Assembly: GCF_001652265.1 (NCBI RefSeq)
Contig: NZ_LWBS01000187.1
Location: 30,183-94,182, forward strand
DNA from: Rhizobium leguminosarum
Lineage (GTDB): Bacteria; Pseudomonadota; Alphaproteobacteria; Rhizobiales; Rhizobiaceae
Direction of reading: 5' to 3'
Length of the DNA stretch: 64,000 nucleotides
The stretch's first letter is position 1. Each line of letters opens with the position of its first letter. Position numbers and translations under genes: made by a program. Below the pieces are notes generated by a model, which did no database searches, had not been told where the DNA came from, and saw nothing but the letters and a program-made list of their open reading frames with translations. Below, in pieces: positions 8,193 to 17,295 of the stretch.

Positions 8193-9413
8193 ATGGCGCG
8201 TGCCTTTCTTTTCGTTCTGGATTCTTTCGGCATTGGCGGAGCGCCGGATGCGGCGGCCTATGGCGACGAAGGCGCTGATACGCTCGGCCATATCGCCGAG
8301 TTCTGCGCAGCCGGAGCCGGGGACCGCGCCGGATTGCGCGAAGGGCGGCTTTCCCTGCCCAACATGTCGGAACTCGGGCTGATGCATATCGCCCGGTCCG
8401 CTTCCGGCCGGTTTCCGGCCGGCATGCCCGTCCCGGAAAAAGTCTACGGTATTTACGGCGCCGCTACCGAAATCTCCCGTGGCAAGGATACGCCATCAGG
8501 TCATTGGGAGATCGCGGGAACCCCTGTCAGTTTCGATTGGGGTTATTTCCCGACTGAGGGCGACGCCTTTCCTCCAGAATTCATCGAGACATTGTGCAGG
8601 GAGGCTGATGTGCCCGGCATTCTCGGCAACTGCCATGCCTCGGGAACGGAGATCATCGCCCGGCTCGGCGAGGAGCATATCCGCACCGGCAAGCCGATCT
8701 GCTACACCTCCTCGGATTCGGTCTTCCAGGTCGCGGCGCACGAGGTGCATTTCGGCCTCGATCGTCTGCTCGCCTTCTGCCGTTTGGCCCGGGGACTGCT
8801 CGATCCCTACAATATCGGCCGCGTCATTGCCCGGCCCTTTATCGGCCAGTCTACTTCTTCCTTCCAGCGCACCGGAAACCGGCGCGACTTTTCCGTGCTG
8901 CCGCCGGAACCGACGCTGCTCGACCGCCTTATCGAGCACGGTCGGCACGTGCATGCTGTGGGAAAGATCGGCGACATCTTCGCGCATCAGGGCGTTTCCA
9001 GGGTCATCAAGGCGAACGGCAACGAGGCGCTGATGGATGCGTCGCTTTCGGCGATCGACGAGGCTGAGGACGGCGATCTCGTCTTCACCAATTTCGTCGA
9101 TTTCGACATGATCTACGGCCATCGCCGCGATGTGCCGGGTTATGCCGCGGCACTCGAAGCCTTCGATGCGCGCTTGCCCGAAGTCCACAAGAAACTGAAG
9201 CCCGGCGATCTCGTCGTGCTGACCGCCGATCATGGTTGCGATCCGACCTGGCGCGGCACGGATCATACGCGCGAGCGCGTGCCCGTTATCGCCTATGGCC
9301 CCGGCATCCGGTCGCGTTCGATCGGCGTGCGCCGCAGCTATGCCGATATCGGCGAGAGCGTCGCCCGGCATCTCGGCATCCCGGTCGGACCGCACGGAAG
9401 GAGTTTTCTGTGA
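8193..9413 (+). CDS. deoB: Phosphopentomutase
   Basis: Interconverts (deoxy)ribose-1-phosphate and the 5-phosphate, linking nucleoside phosphorolysis to the pentose pathway and DeoC. 406 residues, the usual length. Metal-binding motifs of the alkaline-phosphatase superfamily are present: [16 protein letters not shown] at the N-terminus, DTPSGHWEI in the middle and [19 protein letters not shown] near residue 345. ATG at 8193 is chosen because it begins at the conserved [11 protein letters not shown]. Its stop overlaps the GTG of add. Confidence 0.95.
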   Translation: MARAFLFVLDSFGIGGAPDAAAYGDEGADTLGHIAEFCAAGAGDRAGLREGRLSLPNMSELGLMHIARSASGRFPAGMPVPEKVYGIYGAATEISRGKDTPSGHWEIAGTPVSFDWGYFPTEGDAFPPEFIETLCREADVPGILGNCHASGTEIIARLGEEHIRTGKPICYTSSDSVFQVAAHEVHFGLDRLLAFCRLARGLLDPYNIGRVIARPFIGQSTSSFQRTGNRRDFSVLPPEPTLLDRLIEHGRHVHAVGKIGDIFAHQGVSRVIKANGNEALMDASLSAIDEAEDGDLVFTNFVDFDMIYGHRRDVPGYAAALEAFDARLPEVHKKLKPGDLVVLTADHGCDPTWRGTDHTRERVPVIAYGPGIRSRSIGVRRSYADIGESVARHLGIPVGPHGRSFL

Positions 9414-10378
9414 CATCGCATCTGAAGAAGGTCGAGCTGCACTGCCATCTGGAGGGTGCGGCCCCTCCAGCTCTGACCGCGGCGCAGGCGCGAAAATATG
9501 GGGTCGACATCAGCGCCGAGCTTCGCGACGGAGCCTATGTCTGGCATGATTTCGCAAGCTTCCTCGAATGTTACGACAAGGTTTCCGAGGTCTACAAGAC
9601 CGAGGAAGACTATGCGCTTCTGACCGAAACCTATCTGGATGAACTCGCAGGCATCAATACGATCTACAGCGAGCTCATCGTTTCGCCCGACCACGGAGAG
9701 CGCATCGGGCTCAGCGCCGACGCCTATATATCCGGTGTCTGCGAGGGCATCCGGCGGGCCAAGGAAAAGAGCGGTATCGAGGCCCGGCTGATCGTCACCG
9801 GCGAGCGGCATTTCGGTCCGGAGAGTGTGATCGGTGCTGCCGAATATGCGGCAAAGGCCGGCAATCCCTTGATTACCGGCTTCAACCTTGCGGGCGAGGA
9901 ACGCATGGGGCGCGTCGCCGACTATGCCCGCGCCTTCGATATCGCCCGCGATGCCGGCCTCGGATTGACCATCCATGCCGGCGAGGTCTGCGGCGCCTTC
10001 AGCGTCGCCGACGCGCTCGACGCGGTGCGCCCCTCGCGCATCGGCCATGGGGTGCGCGCCATCGAGGATCTCGATCTGGTGAAGCGGCTTGCTGATCTCG
10101 GCACCGTGCTCGAGATCTGCCCAGGCTCCAATATCGCGCTCGGGGTCTTTCCCGATTTCGCCTCCCATCCGCTGCGCCATCTGAAGGAAGCAGGCGTGCG
10201 GGTGACGATCAGCTCAGACGATCCGCCCTTCTTCCATACCTCGCTCAAGCGAGAATACGAGCTTGCCGCCGGGGCTTTCGGCTTCGGCGATGCGGAGATC
10301 GACGCCATAACGCGCACGGCGATCGAGGCTGCCTTCGTCGACGATGAGACACGAAAGACTTTGCTCGCCCGGCTTTGA
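9410..10378 (+). CDS. add: Adenosine deaminase
   Basis: Adenosine/AMP deaminase superfamily, 322 residues, converting adenosine to inosine. Zinc and catalytic motifs: [10 protein letters not shown] (residues about 8-17), HAGE (about 191-194), RIGHG (about 213-217) and SSDDPPFF (about 270). The last has Ser-Asp-Asp where classical enzymes have a TDDP-type motif, so an adenine-deaminase-like activity is possible. Starts with GTG inside the deoB stop (GTGA), with GGAAGGAG just upstream; an upstream in-frame extension is just deoB in another frame. Confidence 0.9.
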   Translation: MTSHLKKVELHCHLEGAAPPALTAAQARKYGVDISAELRDGAYVWHDFASFLECYDKVSEVYKTEEDYALLTETYLDELAGINTIYSELIVSPDHGERIGLSADAYISGVCEGIRRAKEKSGIEARLIVTGERHFGPESVIGAAEYAAKAGNPLITGFNLAGEERMGRVADYARAFDIARDAGLGLTIHAGEVCGAFSVADALDAVRPSRIGHGVRAIEDLDLVKRLADLGTVLEICPGSNIALGVFPDFASHPLRHLKEAGVRVTISSDDPPFFHTSLKREYELAAGAFGFGDAEIDAITRTAIEAAFVDDETRKTLLARL

Positions 10379-10483
10379 AGACTCGAGAGACTGGGGAAGA
10401 TCAACGCAAATTGACCGCCACTCTTGCGGTCGGGCCGATTTCCGTGAAAGAAACATCCGATAGAAAGAATGAAAGGCTTCCCC

Positions 10484-11113
10484 ATGGACGGCGTCACGGT
10501 CATCGATCATCCGCTTGTGCAGCACAAGCTCACCATCATGCGGCGCAAGGAGACATCGACGGGAAGTTTCCGGCGCTTGCTGCGCGAAATCTCGACCCTG
10601 CTCTGCTACGAGGTGACCCGCGATCTCGAATTGACGATGGAAACGATCGAGACGCCGCTGCAGACGATGGAGTCGCCGATCCTCGAGGGCAAGAAGCTGG
10701 TCTTCGCCTCGATCCTGCGTGCCGGCAACGGGCTGCTCGAAGGCATGCTCGATCTCGTGCCTTCCGCCCGCGTCTCGCATATCGGCGTCTACCGCGACCA
10801 CGAGACGCTGCAGCCGGTCGAATATTATTTCAAGGCGCCGGAGGACGTGGCCGAGCGCCTGATCATCGTCGTCGACCCGATGCTTGCGACCGGCAATTCC
10901 TCGATCGCGGCGATCGACAAACTCAAGGAACGCGGCGCCCACAATATCCGCTTCCTCTGCCTGCTTGCCGCCCCGGAAGGCATCCGCAACTTCCGCGCCG
11001 CGCATCCCGATGTTCCGGTTTTCACCGCATCTATCGACAGTCATCTCAACGAGAAGGGCTACATCGTGCCCGGCCTCGGCGATGCCGGCGACCGCATGTA
11101 CGGCACCAAGTAA
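10484..11113 (+). CDS. upp: Uracil phosphoribosyltransferase
   Basis: Makes UMP from uracil and PRPP. 209 residues, the standard family length when counted from the ATG at 10484 ([11 protein letters not shown]); an ATG at 10469 would add five residues. The PRPP loop is visible as [11 protein letters not shown] (about residues 130-140), with the uracil-binding [13 protein letters not shown] near the end. It lies about 105 bp after add and is followed by a clear terminator, so it closes the deoB-add-upp salvage run. Confidence 0.96.
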   Translation: MDGVTVIDHPLVQHKLTIMRRKETSTGSFRRLLREISTLLCYEVTRDLELTMETIETPLQTMESPILEGKKLVFASILRAGNGLLEGMLDLVPSARVSHIGVYRDHETLQPVEYYFKAPEDVAERLIIVVDPMLATGNSSIAAIDKLKERGAHNIRFLCLLAAPEGIRNFRAAHPDVPVFTASIDSHLNEKGYIVPGLGDAGDRMYGTK

Positions 11114-11146
11114 CTTCAGCCTTCCTTTACCAAATCGAAAGACTTT

Positions 11147-11180
11147 AAGGCCCGGCGGTTCAATCCGGGCCTTTTGTTGT
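11147..11180 (+). terminator. Rho-independent terminator after upp
   Basis: Perfect 9-bp stem aaggcccgg/ccgggcctt (11147-11155 and 11165-11173), 9-nt loop, then TTGTTGT. Placed 33 bp after the upp stop. Confidence 0.85.
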
Positions 11181-11274
11181 CGATATTAGCAACTTATCAG
11201 CACTTGAGGTTTAGGAAGCCTGAAGCATGAGGCCCCGCATGAAGCGGGGTTTATACAGGAAGGATTTCTGTTTC

Positions 11275-11808
11275 ATGCTCGTGCGTACCGTCCTATTCGC
11301 CAGCATCGCCGCGGTGCTCGCCACACAGGTGCCTTCTTTCTTCGGAAGCACCAGCCAGCAGTCTGCTGACGCCCTCTCCGCCAATTACGTATCGACCGAA
11401 ACCGACCAACCGGCCGCACCGGAGCCCGTCTACGGCAGCAATGCGATCCGCCTGCGGGCCGATGCGCAGGGCCACTATACCGGCAGCTTCAAGATCAATG
11501 GCAAGCCGGTGCAAGGTCTGATCGATACCGGCGCCACCTATGTAGCGCTCAACGAGACGCTTGCCCGCCGCCTGGGCTTCACCGCCAACCAGCTCGATTT
11601 CCGTTACGGGGTGAACACCGCGAACGGCCAGACGAAGGCCGCGCATGTGACACTCGACCGGGTCGAAATCGGCGGCATTCGCGTCCGGGATGTCGAAGCT
11701 TTCGTCCTGAGGGACGATGCGCTGACGACGACGCTGGTCGGCATGAGCTTCCTGCAGAAGCTCGCCTCCTATTCCGTCGCCGACGGTTCGCTCAGCCTCA
11801 AGCAGTAA
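11275..11808 (+). CDS. Clan AA (retropepsin-like) aspartic protease, membrane anchored
   Basis: TIGR02281-type aspartic protease, 177 residues. N-terminal signal anchor (LVRTVLFASIAAVLATQVPS), then a retropepsin-like domain with the catalytic LIDTGATYVALN (Asp near residue 84) and a hydrophobic LVGMSFLQKL near the C-terminus. Predicted to be periplasmic; physiological substrate unknown. ATG at 11275 has AGGAAGGA upstream. A small GC hairpin with T tail (11233-11254) sits in its leader. Not obviously tied to nucleoside metabolism. Confidence 0.85.
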   Translation: MLVRTVLFASIAAVLATQVPSFFGSTSQQSADALSANYVSTETDQPAAPEPVYGSNAIRLRADAQGHYTGSFKINGKPVQGLIDTGATYVALNETLARRLGFTANQLDFRYGVNTANGQTKAAHVTLDRVEIGGIRVRDVEAFVLRDDALTTTLVGMSFLQKLASYSVADGSLSLKQ

Positions 11809-11814
11809 ACCGCA

Positions 11815-13122
11815 TCAGATCAGCCCCGCAATCACCGGTGTCAACTCCGGCCTGTCGTCGGTGATGCGATAGTGCGTGGCAAGTGCTGTCGCCGCCCTCT
11901 CCGCCGCGGCCTCGTCGGCGGCGTGAACGAGAGCGATTGGTTCGCCCGCGGTCACACGGGTGCCAAGCGGCAGGAGTTCGGAAAAGCCGACGCGATGGTC
12001 GATCCGGTCCGCCGGATGGCGTCTTCCGCCGCCGAGATCGATGACGCTGACGCCGACACCGCGCGCATCACAAGCGGAGAGCCAGCCGGACCGAGCGGCC
12101 GGGACAGGTTTTTCCACAGGCGCCCTGGCCAAGTATCGGTTGGGATTTTCGATGAGATCGGCCGGGCCGCCGAGCATCGATACCATACGCGCGAAGACTT
12201 CTGCCGCCTTTCCCGACGACAGGGCCTGACGCGCCATCCCCTCAGCTTCATCAGGCGAAGCGGCGACGCCCGATTTCACCAGCATCTCGGCGGCGAAGGC
12301 GAAAACGACGATATCAAGCCGCGTGTCCCTTTTCCTGCCTGCCAGGAAATCCAGGCAGTTGCGCATCTCGACGGCATTACCGGCACTATCGGCGAGCGGC
12401 TGGTTCATGTCGGTGATCAGGGCCGAGGTCTTCACGCCGGCGCCATTGGCCACCTCGACCAGCGACTGCGCCAGGATCTCCGCCTGGCCGCGGTCAGCCA
12501 TGAAAGCGCCGTTGCCGACCTTGACGTCGAGCACCAGCGTCTCGAGCCCGGCCGCAAGTTTCTTCGAGAGGATAGAGACGGTGATGAGGGGAATGGAATC
12601 GACGGTGGCGGTCACATCGCGCACGGCATAGAGCCTGCCGTCGGCTGGCGCCAAGGCGCCAGTCTGGCCGATAATGGCGCATCCCGCCTCCTTCACGACC
12701 TTGTGGAACAGGTCCGCGTCCGGGGTGATCATATAGCCGGGAATGGATTCGAGCTTATCCAGCGTGCCGCCGGTATGGCCGAGACCGCGTCCGGAGATCA
12801 TCGGAACGGCGAGGCCGCAGGCGGCGGCGATCGGCGCCAGCATCAGCGAAACATTGTCGCCGACGCCGCCGGTCGAATGTTTGTCGGCGATCGGGCGGTC
12901 GATATCGGCCCACCGCAGCCTGTCGCCGGAATCGGCCATCGCCAGCGTCAAGGCCACGGTTTCGGTCCGCGACATGCCCTTGAACCAGACGGCCATGGCG
13001 AATGCGCCGATCTGGCCTTCCGACAACCGACCGGCAGCGAGTGCCGCGACGAAGGAGCTGATTTCGGCGGCGTCGAGTTCGTCGCCATCGCGCTTACGCC
13101 GGATGATTTCCTGCGGAATCAT
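11815..13122 (-). CDS. deoA: Thymidine phosphorylase
   Basis: Cleaves thymidine/deoxyuridine to base and deoxyribose-1-phosphate. 435 residues, as in E. coli DeoA. The glycosyltransferase family 3 signature KHSTGGVGDNVSLMLAP is at about residue 84, and GRGLGHTGGTLDKLE at about 110. Last gene of the leftward salvage operon; the deoC stop lies one base before its ATG, so they are translationally linked. Confidence 0.95.
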   Translation of the reverse strand: MIPQEIIRRKRDGDELDAAEISSFVAALAAGRLSEGQIGAFAMAVWFKGMSRTETVALTLAMADSGDRLRWADIDRPIADKHSTGGVGDNVSLMLAPIAAACGLAVPMISGRGLGHTGGTLDKLESIPGYMITPDADLFHKVVKEAGCAIIGQTGALAPADGRLYAVRDVTATVDSIPLITVSILSKKLAAGLETLVLDVKVGNGAFMADRGQAEILAQSLVEVANGAGVKTSALITDMNQPLADSAGNAVEMRNCLDFLAGRKRDTRLDIVVFAFAAEMLVKSGVAASPDEAEGMARQALSSGKAAEVFARMVSMLGGPADLIENPNRYLARAPVEKPVPAARSGWLSACDARGVGVSVIDLGGGRRHPADRIDHRVGFSELLPLGTRVTAGEPIALVHAADEAAAERAATALATHYRITDDRPELTPVIAGLI

Positions 13123-13123
13123 T

Positions 13124-13900
13124 TCAGTAGCTCGACGCCGCAGCCGGGGCCGACTGTGTTCCGCTCAGAACCGCCAGGATATCGTCGAGCAGGTCGGAAG
13201 CGCCGAAGCGGAACGTCGACGGCATCGCCCAGTCCGGTGTCATGATGGTTTCGGCAAGGCTCAGATAGAGTGCGGCATCGGCCACCGAGCCAATACCGCC
13301 TGCCGGCTTGAAGCCGACCTTGCGGCCGCTTTCGCGGATAGCGCGGATCATGATGTCGGCGGCTTCGAGCGTCGCGTTGACGGCGACTTTGCCGGTGGAG
13401 GTCTTGATGAAATCGGCGCCGGCTTCGATGGCGAGTTCGGAGGCACGGCGGATCAATGCCGCATCCTTCAACTCGCCGGTCTCGATGATGACCTTCAGAA
13501 GAACGGGGCCGGCGCATTCGGCGCGCACGGCCTTGACCATGTCGGTCACCGCCGTCTCGTTGCCGGCGAGCAGCTTGCGGTAGGGGATAACCAGATCGAT
13601 CTCATCGGCGCCATCGGCAATCGCCTCGCGTGCTTCTGCAGCGACATCGGCCACTTCCATATCGCCAGAGGGGAGGTTCACGACGGTCGCGATACGCACG
13701 GCGTGCCCAGTGCCAAGGATATTGCGGGCTTGGGCGACGAACCGCGGCCAGATGCAGATCGCAGCGCTGGTGCCGTAGGGCGTCTGCGCACGGGCGCACA
13801 GCGCGTCGATCTGCGCCTCGGTGCAATCATCCCTCAAATTGGTGAGATCGAGAAGAGAAAGGGCGACAGCCGCCGTCTCCCGGTTGGAATGGCTATTCAT
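13124..13900 (-). CDS. deoC: Deoxyribose-phosphate aldolase
   Basis: Splits deoxyribose-5-phosphate into glyceraldehyde-3-phosphate and acetaldehyde. 258 residues. The Schiff-base Lys is in VLLKVIIETG or FIKTSTGK (about residues 150-200), both class I aldolase motifs of DeoC. It consumes the product of DeoB. It lies between punA (114 bp upstream, with a stem-loop in between) and deoA (1 bp downstream). Confidence 0.95.
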   Translation of the reverse strand: MNSHSNRETAAVALSLLDLTNLRDDCTEAQIDALCARAQTPYGTSAAICIWPRFVAQARNILGTGHAVRIATVVNLPSGDMEVADVAAEAREAIADGADEIDLVIPYRKLLAGNETAVTDMVKAVRAECAGPVLLKVIIETGELKDAALIRRASELAIEAGADFIKTSTGKVAVNATLEAADIMIRAIRESGRKVGFKPAGGIGSVADAALYLSLAETIMTPDWAMPSTFRFGASDLLDDILAVLSGTQSAPAAASSY

Positions 13901-13914
13901 CTTCGCTTCCTCTA

Positions 13915-13962
13915 GAGCATGATGCCGAAAAGTGTGAGCGGTTTTCGGACGACATCATGCTC
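13915..13962. repeat. RIME-like stem-loop between punA and deoC
   Basis: Long imperfect palindrome: gagcatgatg (13915-13924) pairs with catcatgctc (13953-13962), and inside it ccgaaaa (13925-13931) pairs with ttttcgg (13942-13948). Intergenic palindrome of a type scattered in rhizobial genomes, here inside an operon. Confidence 0.7.
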
Positions 13963-14014
13963 TCACTATATAATGTAGAACAGGATTCAGATTTTAGGCC
14001 GACCCGGCCTAGAA

Positions 14015-14815
14015 TCATCCTCTTCCAGCCGCAATCATATCTTTCAATATGGCGGCGAGACGGGCGCCGCCGATGGGCGCCATGTCCTTGGTTTCTTCAT
14101 GGCTGAGCTCATTGCCGGTCATGCCTGCCCCATAGTTGGTGATAACGGAGGCGGCTGCAACCCTCAGGCCCAGCATTCTTGCGATGATGACCTCGGGCAC
14201 CGTCGACATGCCGACGGCATCCGCACCGAGGATGCGTGCCATGCGGATTTCGGCCGGCGTTTCGAAGCTTGGACCGGAGAACCACATATAGACACCCTTC
14301 GCCAGCTCGATTTCAAGCTTTACCGCTGCCCTCTGCATCGCTGCGGCAAGCTCGGCATCATAGGCATTGGTCATGCCGACGAAACTGTGATCGCTTTCCT
14401 CGCCGATCAGCGGGTTCATGCCGGAATAGTTGATGTGATCGGTGATCTGCATCACCGAACCGGGCGGCATGTCGTCACGCAACGATCCGGCCGAATTGGT
14501 CAGGATCAGCGCTTCGACGCCGAGCGCCTTCAGTACCTCGATCGGCAGGCGCATGGCGTTGGCATCGCCCTTCTCGTAATAATGCACGCGGCCGGAGAGC
14601 ATGATAACGGGCACGCCGCCGAGGCGGCCGGCGACGACTTCGCCTGCATGGCCGGAGACGGCGCTGACGGGAAAGCCCGGCAGGTCGCGATAGGGAACAC
14701 GCACGGCGCCGTCCAGCTCACCGACGAGGGAGCCGAGACCGGAGCCAAGGACGATGCCGTGGCGCGGCTTGATGCCGCCGAGCAGGGCGGCGAGCAGGCT
14801 GACCGTCGCCTTCAT
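14015..14815 (-). CDS. punA: Purine-nucleoside phosphorylase
   Basis: PNP/MTAP family (trimeric type), 266 residues. Phosphorolysis of inosine and guanosine. Motifs: GIVLGSGLGSLVGEL (about 20-34), VSGHAGEVVAG (phosphate His), GRVHYYEKGD, TNSAGSL and FETPAEIRM. Its ATG overlaps the stop of cdd (ATGA), so the two are coupled. It receives inosine from Add and feeds ribose-1-phosphate to DeoB. Confidence 0.93.
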   Translation of the reverse strand: MKATVSLLAALLGGIKPRHGIVLGSGLGSLVGELDGAVRVPYRDLPGFPVSAVSGHAGEVVAGRLGGVPVIMLSGRVHYYEKGDANAMRLPIEVLKALGVEALILTNSAGSLRDDMPPGSVMQITDHINYSGMNPLIGEESDHSFVGMTNAYDAELAAAMQRAAVKLEIELAKGVYMWFSGPSFETPAEIRMARILGADAVGMSTVPEVIIARMLGLRVAAASVITNYGAGMTGNELSHEETKDMAPIGGARLAAILKDMIAAGRG

Positions 14816-15201
14816 CCGAGTTCAGTCTGGAAGCTGAAGGGAAGAAGCTCTTCCATCGTCATGGTCTTCTTCACGCCTGCCTCATCGCAGAGGTAGATCT
14901 TCGTCTCCTTGGAGGCAAATTCGGAGATCTTCTGACGGCAGCCGCCGCAGGGCGGGCAGAGCGGCAGCTTCTCGGCAATGACGGCCATTTCGACGATCTG
15001 CTTCGCGCCGCCCATGATCATGGCGCCGATCGCCGTCGGCTCGGCGCACCATCCTTGCGGAAAGGAGAGGTTTTCGATGTTGGCGCCGGTATAGACCTTG
15101 CCGTCCTCGGCGCGGATCGCGGCGCCAACCGGGAATTTCGAATAGGGCGCATGGGCAAAGGCCATAGCGCCGCGGGCGGCTTCGAACAGATCGTGAGACA
15201 T
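14812..15201 (-). CDS. cdd: Cytidine deaminase
   Basis: Converts cytidine/deoxycytidine to uridine/deoxyuridine. 129 residues, homotetrameric type. Zinc motifs: CAEPTAIGAM (Cys ligand and catalytic Glu near residue 54) and CPPCGGCRQ (about 86-94). The ATG at 15201 gives the conserved MSHDLFEAARGAM start. It sits between the permease gene (stop 15203, 1-bp gap) and punA. Confidence 0.95.
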   Translation of the reverse strand: MSHDLFEAARGAMAFAHAPYSKFPVGAAIRAEDGKVYTGANIENLSFPQGWCAEPTAIGAMIMGGAKQIVEMAVIAEKLPLCPPCGGCRQKISEFASKETKIYLCDEAGVKKTMTMEELLPFSFQTELG

Positions 15202-15202
15202 A

Positions 15203-16174
15203 TCAACGCTCCTTCGTATAGGGCACGCCGCCGGCTTTCGGCGGGGTCGCGACGCCGATGAAGCCGGCAAGCAGGACGCAGGTCAGGACATAGGGCAGTG
15301 CCTGGAATATCTGCACCGGCACTTCGCCGATCAGCGGCACAGGCTTACCCTGCATGAAATTTGCCAGCGCATCGAGGAAACCGAAGAGCAGGCAGGCGAA
15401 CATGACGGGCACCGGCTTCCACTTGGCGAAGACGAGAGCGGCAAGCGCGATGTAGCCCTTGCCGGCCGACATGTCCTTGATGAAGGCGGCGGACTGGGCG
15501 ATGGCCAGATAGGTGCCGGCAAAACCGCAAAGTATGCCGGCGCACATGACGGCGCGGTAGCGCAGCCAGGCGACCGAAATGCCGGCCGTATCGACCGCAC
15601 CCGGATTTTCGCCGACGGCGCGAAGGCGCAGGCCGAAGCGCGTGCGGTAAAGCACCCACCAGGAAAAGGGCACGGCGAGGAAGGCGAGATAGGTGAGGAT
15701 ATTATTGCCGGAGATGACACCGGCATAGATCGGGCCGATGATCGGTATCTCGTGGGCGGCATCGGCGCCCGGCAGGATGATCGGCGCGAAGCGCGACTCC
15801 GGCGCGAGCTGCGGCGTGCGGCCACCCTGGCCGAACCAGGCCTGGCCGAGCACGATGGTGATCCCGGCAATGAAGAAGTTGATCGCCACACCTGACACAA
15901 TCTGGTTGCCGCGGTTGGTGATCGAGGCGAAGCCGTGCACCAGGCTCAACGCCACCGAGCAGAGGACGCCAGCGCCGAGGCCGAGCCAGGCCGAGTCGGT
16001 GAGATAGGCAACGCAGGCGGCGGCGAAGGCCGATCCCAGCATCTTGCCCTCGAGGCCGATATCGAAGATGCCGGCGCGTTCCGAAAACAGACCGGCAAGG
16101 GCGGTGAAGATCAGCGGGATCGACAGGCGAATCGTGGAGGCTAGAACGCTGATGAAGATGTCATAATAATCCAT
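15203..16174 (-). CDS. Nucleoside ABC transporter permease (second)
   Basis: Inner-membrane permease of the branched-chain/nucleoside class (BPD_transp_2), 323 residues with about eight to nine hydrophobic segments. Contains the cytoplasmic coupling region LRLRAVGENPGAVDTAGI. With the preceding permease it forms the channel of the BMP-family nucleoside importer. ATG at 16174 has GAGG upstream, 10 bp after the previous gene. Confidence 0.9.
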   Translation of the reverse strand: MDYYDIFISVLASTIRLSIPLIFTALAGLFSERAGIFDIGLEGKMLGSAFAAACVAYLTDSAWLGLGAGVLCSVALSLVHGFASITNRGNQIVSGVAINFFIAGITIVLGQAWFGQGGRTPQLAPESRFAPIILPGADAAHEIPIIGPIYAGVISGNNILTYLAFLAVPFSWWVLYRTRFGLRLRAVGENPGAVDTAGISVAWLRYRAVMCAGILCGFAGTYLAIAQSAAFIKDMSAGKGYIALAALVFAKWKPVPVMFACLLFGFLDALANFMQGKPVPLIGEVPVQIFQALPYVLTCVLLAGFIGVATPPKAGGVPYTKER

Positions 16175-16184
16175 CGTCCGCTCC

Positions 16185-17288
16185 TCAGGCTCGCTTGAAC
16201 TGTTGATAGAGGCGCACCATCGCCGGCCGGAACATATATTCCAAGGCACCGGCAAACAGGATGACAAGACCCTGGATGACGAGGATCATCTCGCGGGTGA
16301 TATTCGGCATTTCGAAGGAGATCCAGTCGCCGCCCTGATAGAGGATGCCGAAGAGGAATGCCGCCAGGATGATGCCAAGCGGATGATTGCGGCCCATCAG
16401 CGATACGGCGATGCCGACAAAGCCGGCGCCGCCGACGAATCCCACCTGCAGGCGGGCAGAGGCGCCCATAACCGGATTCAGCGCCATCATGCCGGCCAGT
16501 GCGCCGGAGAGCATCATCGCGATCATCACGATTCGTACGTAGGGAATACCGGCATATGAAGCAGCTGTCGGGCTGACGCCCAGCGTGCGCATCTCGAAGC
16601 CAAGTTTCGTGCGCCAGATTAAAAGCCAGACGACGTAGCACATAACCAGCGCAATGATGAAAGAGACATTCAACGGGGCAGCACCCAGCTTTGTCCCGAA
16701 TATCTCCATCAGCCATGTTAGCTTCGGCAACTGCCCACCCTCGAGGAATGTGCGTGTTTCCGGCGCCATTTTGCCGGGCACGATCAATACGTGCACCAAC
16801 AGGTAGTTCATCAGCGAGGCGATGATGTAGTTGAACATGATCGTCGTGATGACGATATGGCTGCCGCGCTTCGCCTGAAGCCATGCCGGAATGAAGGCGG
16901 CAACCGCGCCGAAGAGCGCAGCGCCGACCACCGCAACCGGCATCGTCACATACCATGGCACGTAATTATCGAGCGAAAGCGCCACCAAAGCACAGCCGAG
17001 GCCGCCCATATAGGCCTGGCCTTCGGAGCCGATATTGAAGAGACCGGCATGGATCGCCACCGCGACGGAAAGGCCGGTGAAGATGAAGCTCGTCGCGTAA
17101 AACAGCGTGAAGCCGATGAATTCACCATTGCCGAGCGCGCCTTGGATCAACAGCGACAGTGCATCGAGCGGGCTTTCACCGATCAGCCAGACGACGAAGC
17201 CGGAGATCAGGAAGGCGACGACGAGGTTCAAAAGCGGGATGAGGCCGTAGTTGATCCAGTTTGGTAGCGGAACGGAAGCAGTGCTCAT
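16185..17288 (-). CDS. Nucleoside ABC transporter permease (first)
   Basis: Permease of the same class, 367 residues from the ATG at 17288 (MSTASVPLPNWINYG), chosen because GAGG lies about 8 nt upstream. An in-frame start at 17306 would overlap the ATPase gene. About ten membrane segments; the coupling loop reads FEMRTLGVSPTAASYAGI. Paired with the smaller permease downstream; both belong to the nucleoside import operon. Confidence 0.9.
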   Translation of the reverse strand: MSTASVPLPNWINYGLIPLLNLVVAFLISGFVVWLIGESPLDALSLLIQGALGNGEFIGFTLFYATSFIFTGLSVAVAIHAGLFNIGSEGQAYMGGLGCALVALSLDNYVPWYVTMPVAVVGAALFGAVAAFIPAWLQAKRGSHIVITTIMFNYIIASLMNYLLVHVLIVPGKMAPETRTFLEGGQLPKLTWLMEIFGTKLGAAPLNVSFIIALVMCYVVWLLIWRTKLGFEMRTLGVSPTAASYAGIPYVRIVMIAMMLSGALAGMMALNPVMGASARLQVGFVGGAGFVGIAVSLMGRNHPLGIILAAFLFGILYQGGDWISFEMPNITREMILVIQGLVILFAGALEYMFRPAMVRLYQQFKRA

Positions 17289-17295
17289 AAAGGCC

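Noticed and set aside
11233..11254. Second terminator before the aspartic protease gene
   Set aside because: The ccccgc/gcgggg hairpin with ttta is only 20 bp before the start codon and precedes a good ribosome site; it is more likely a leader structure.
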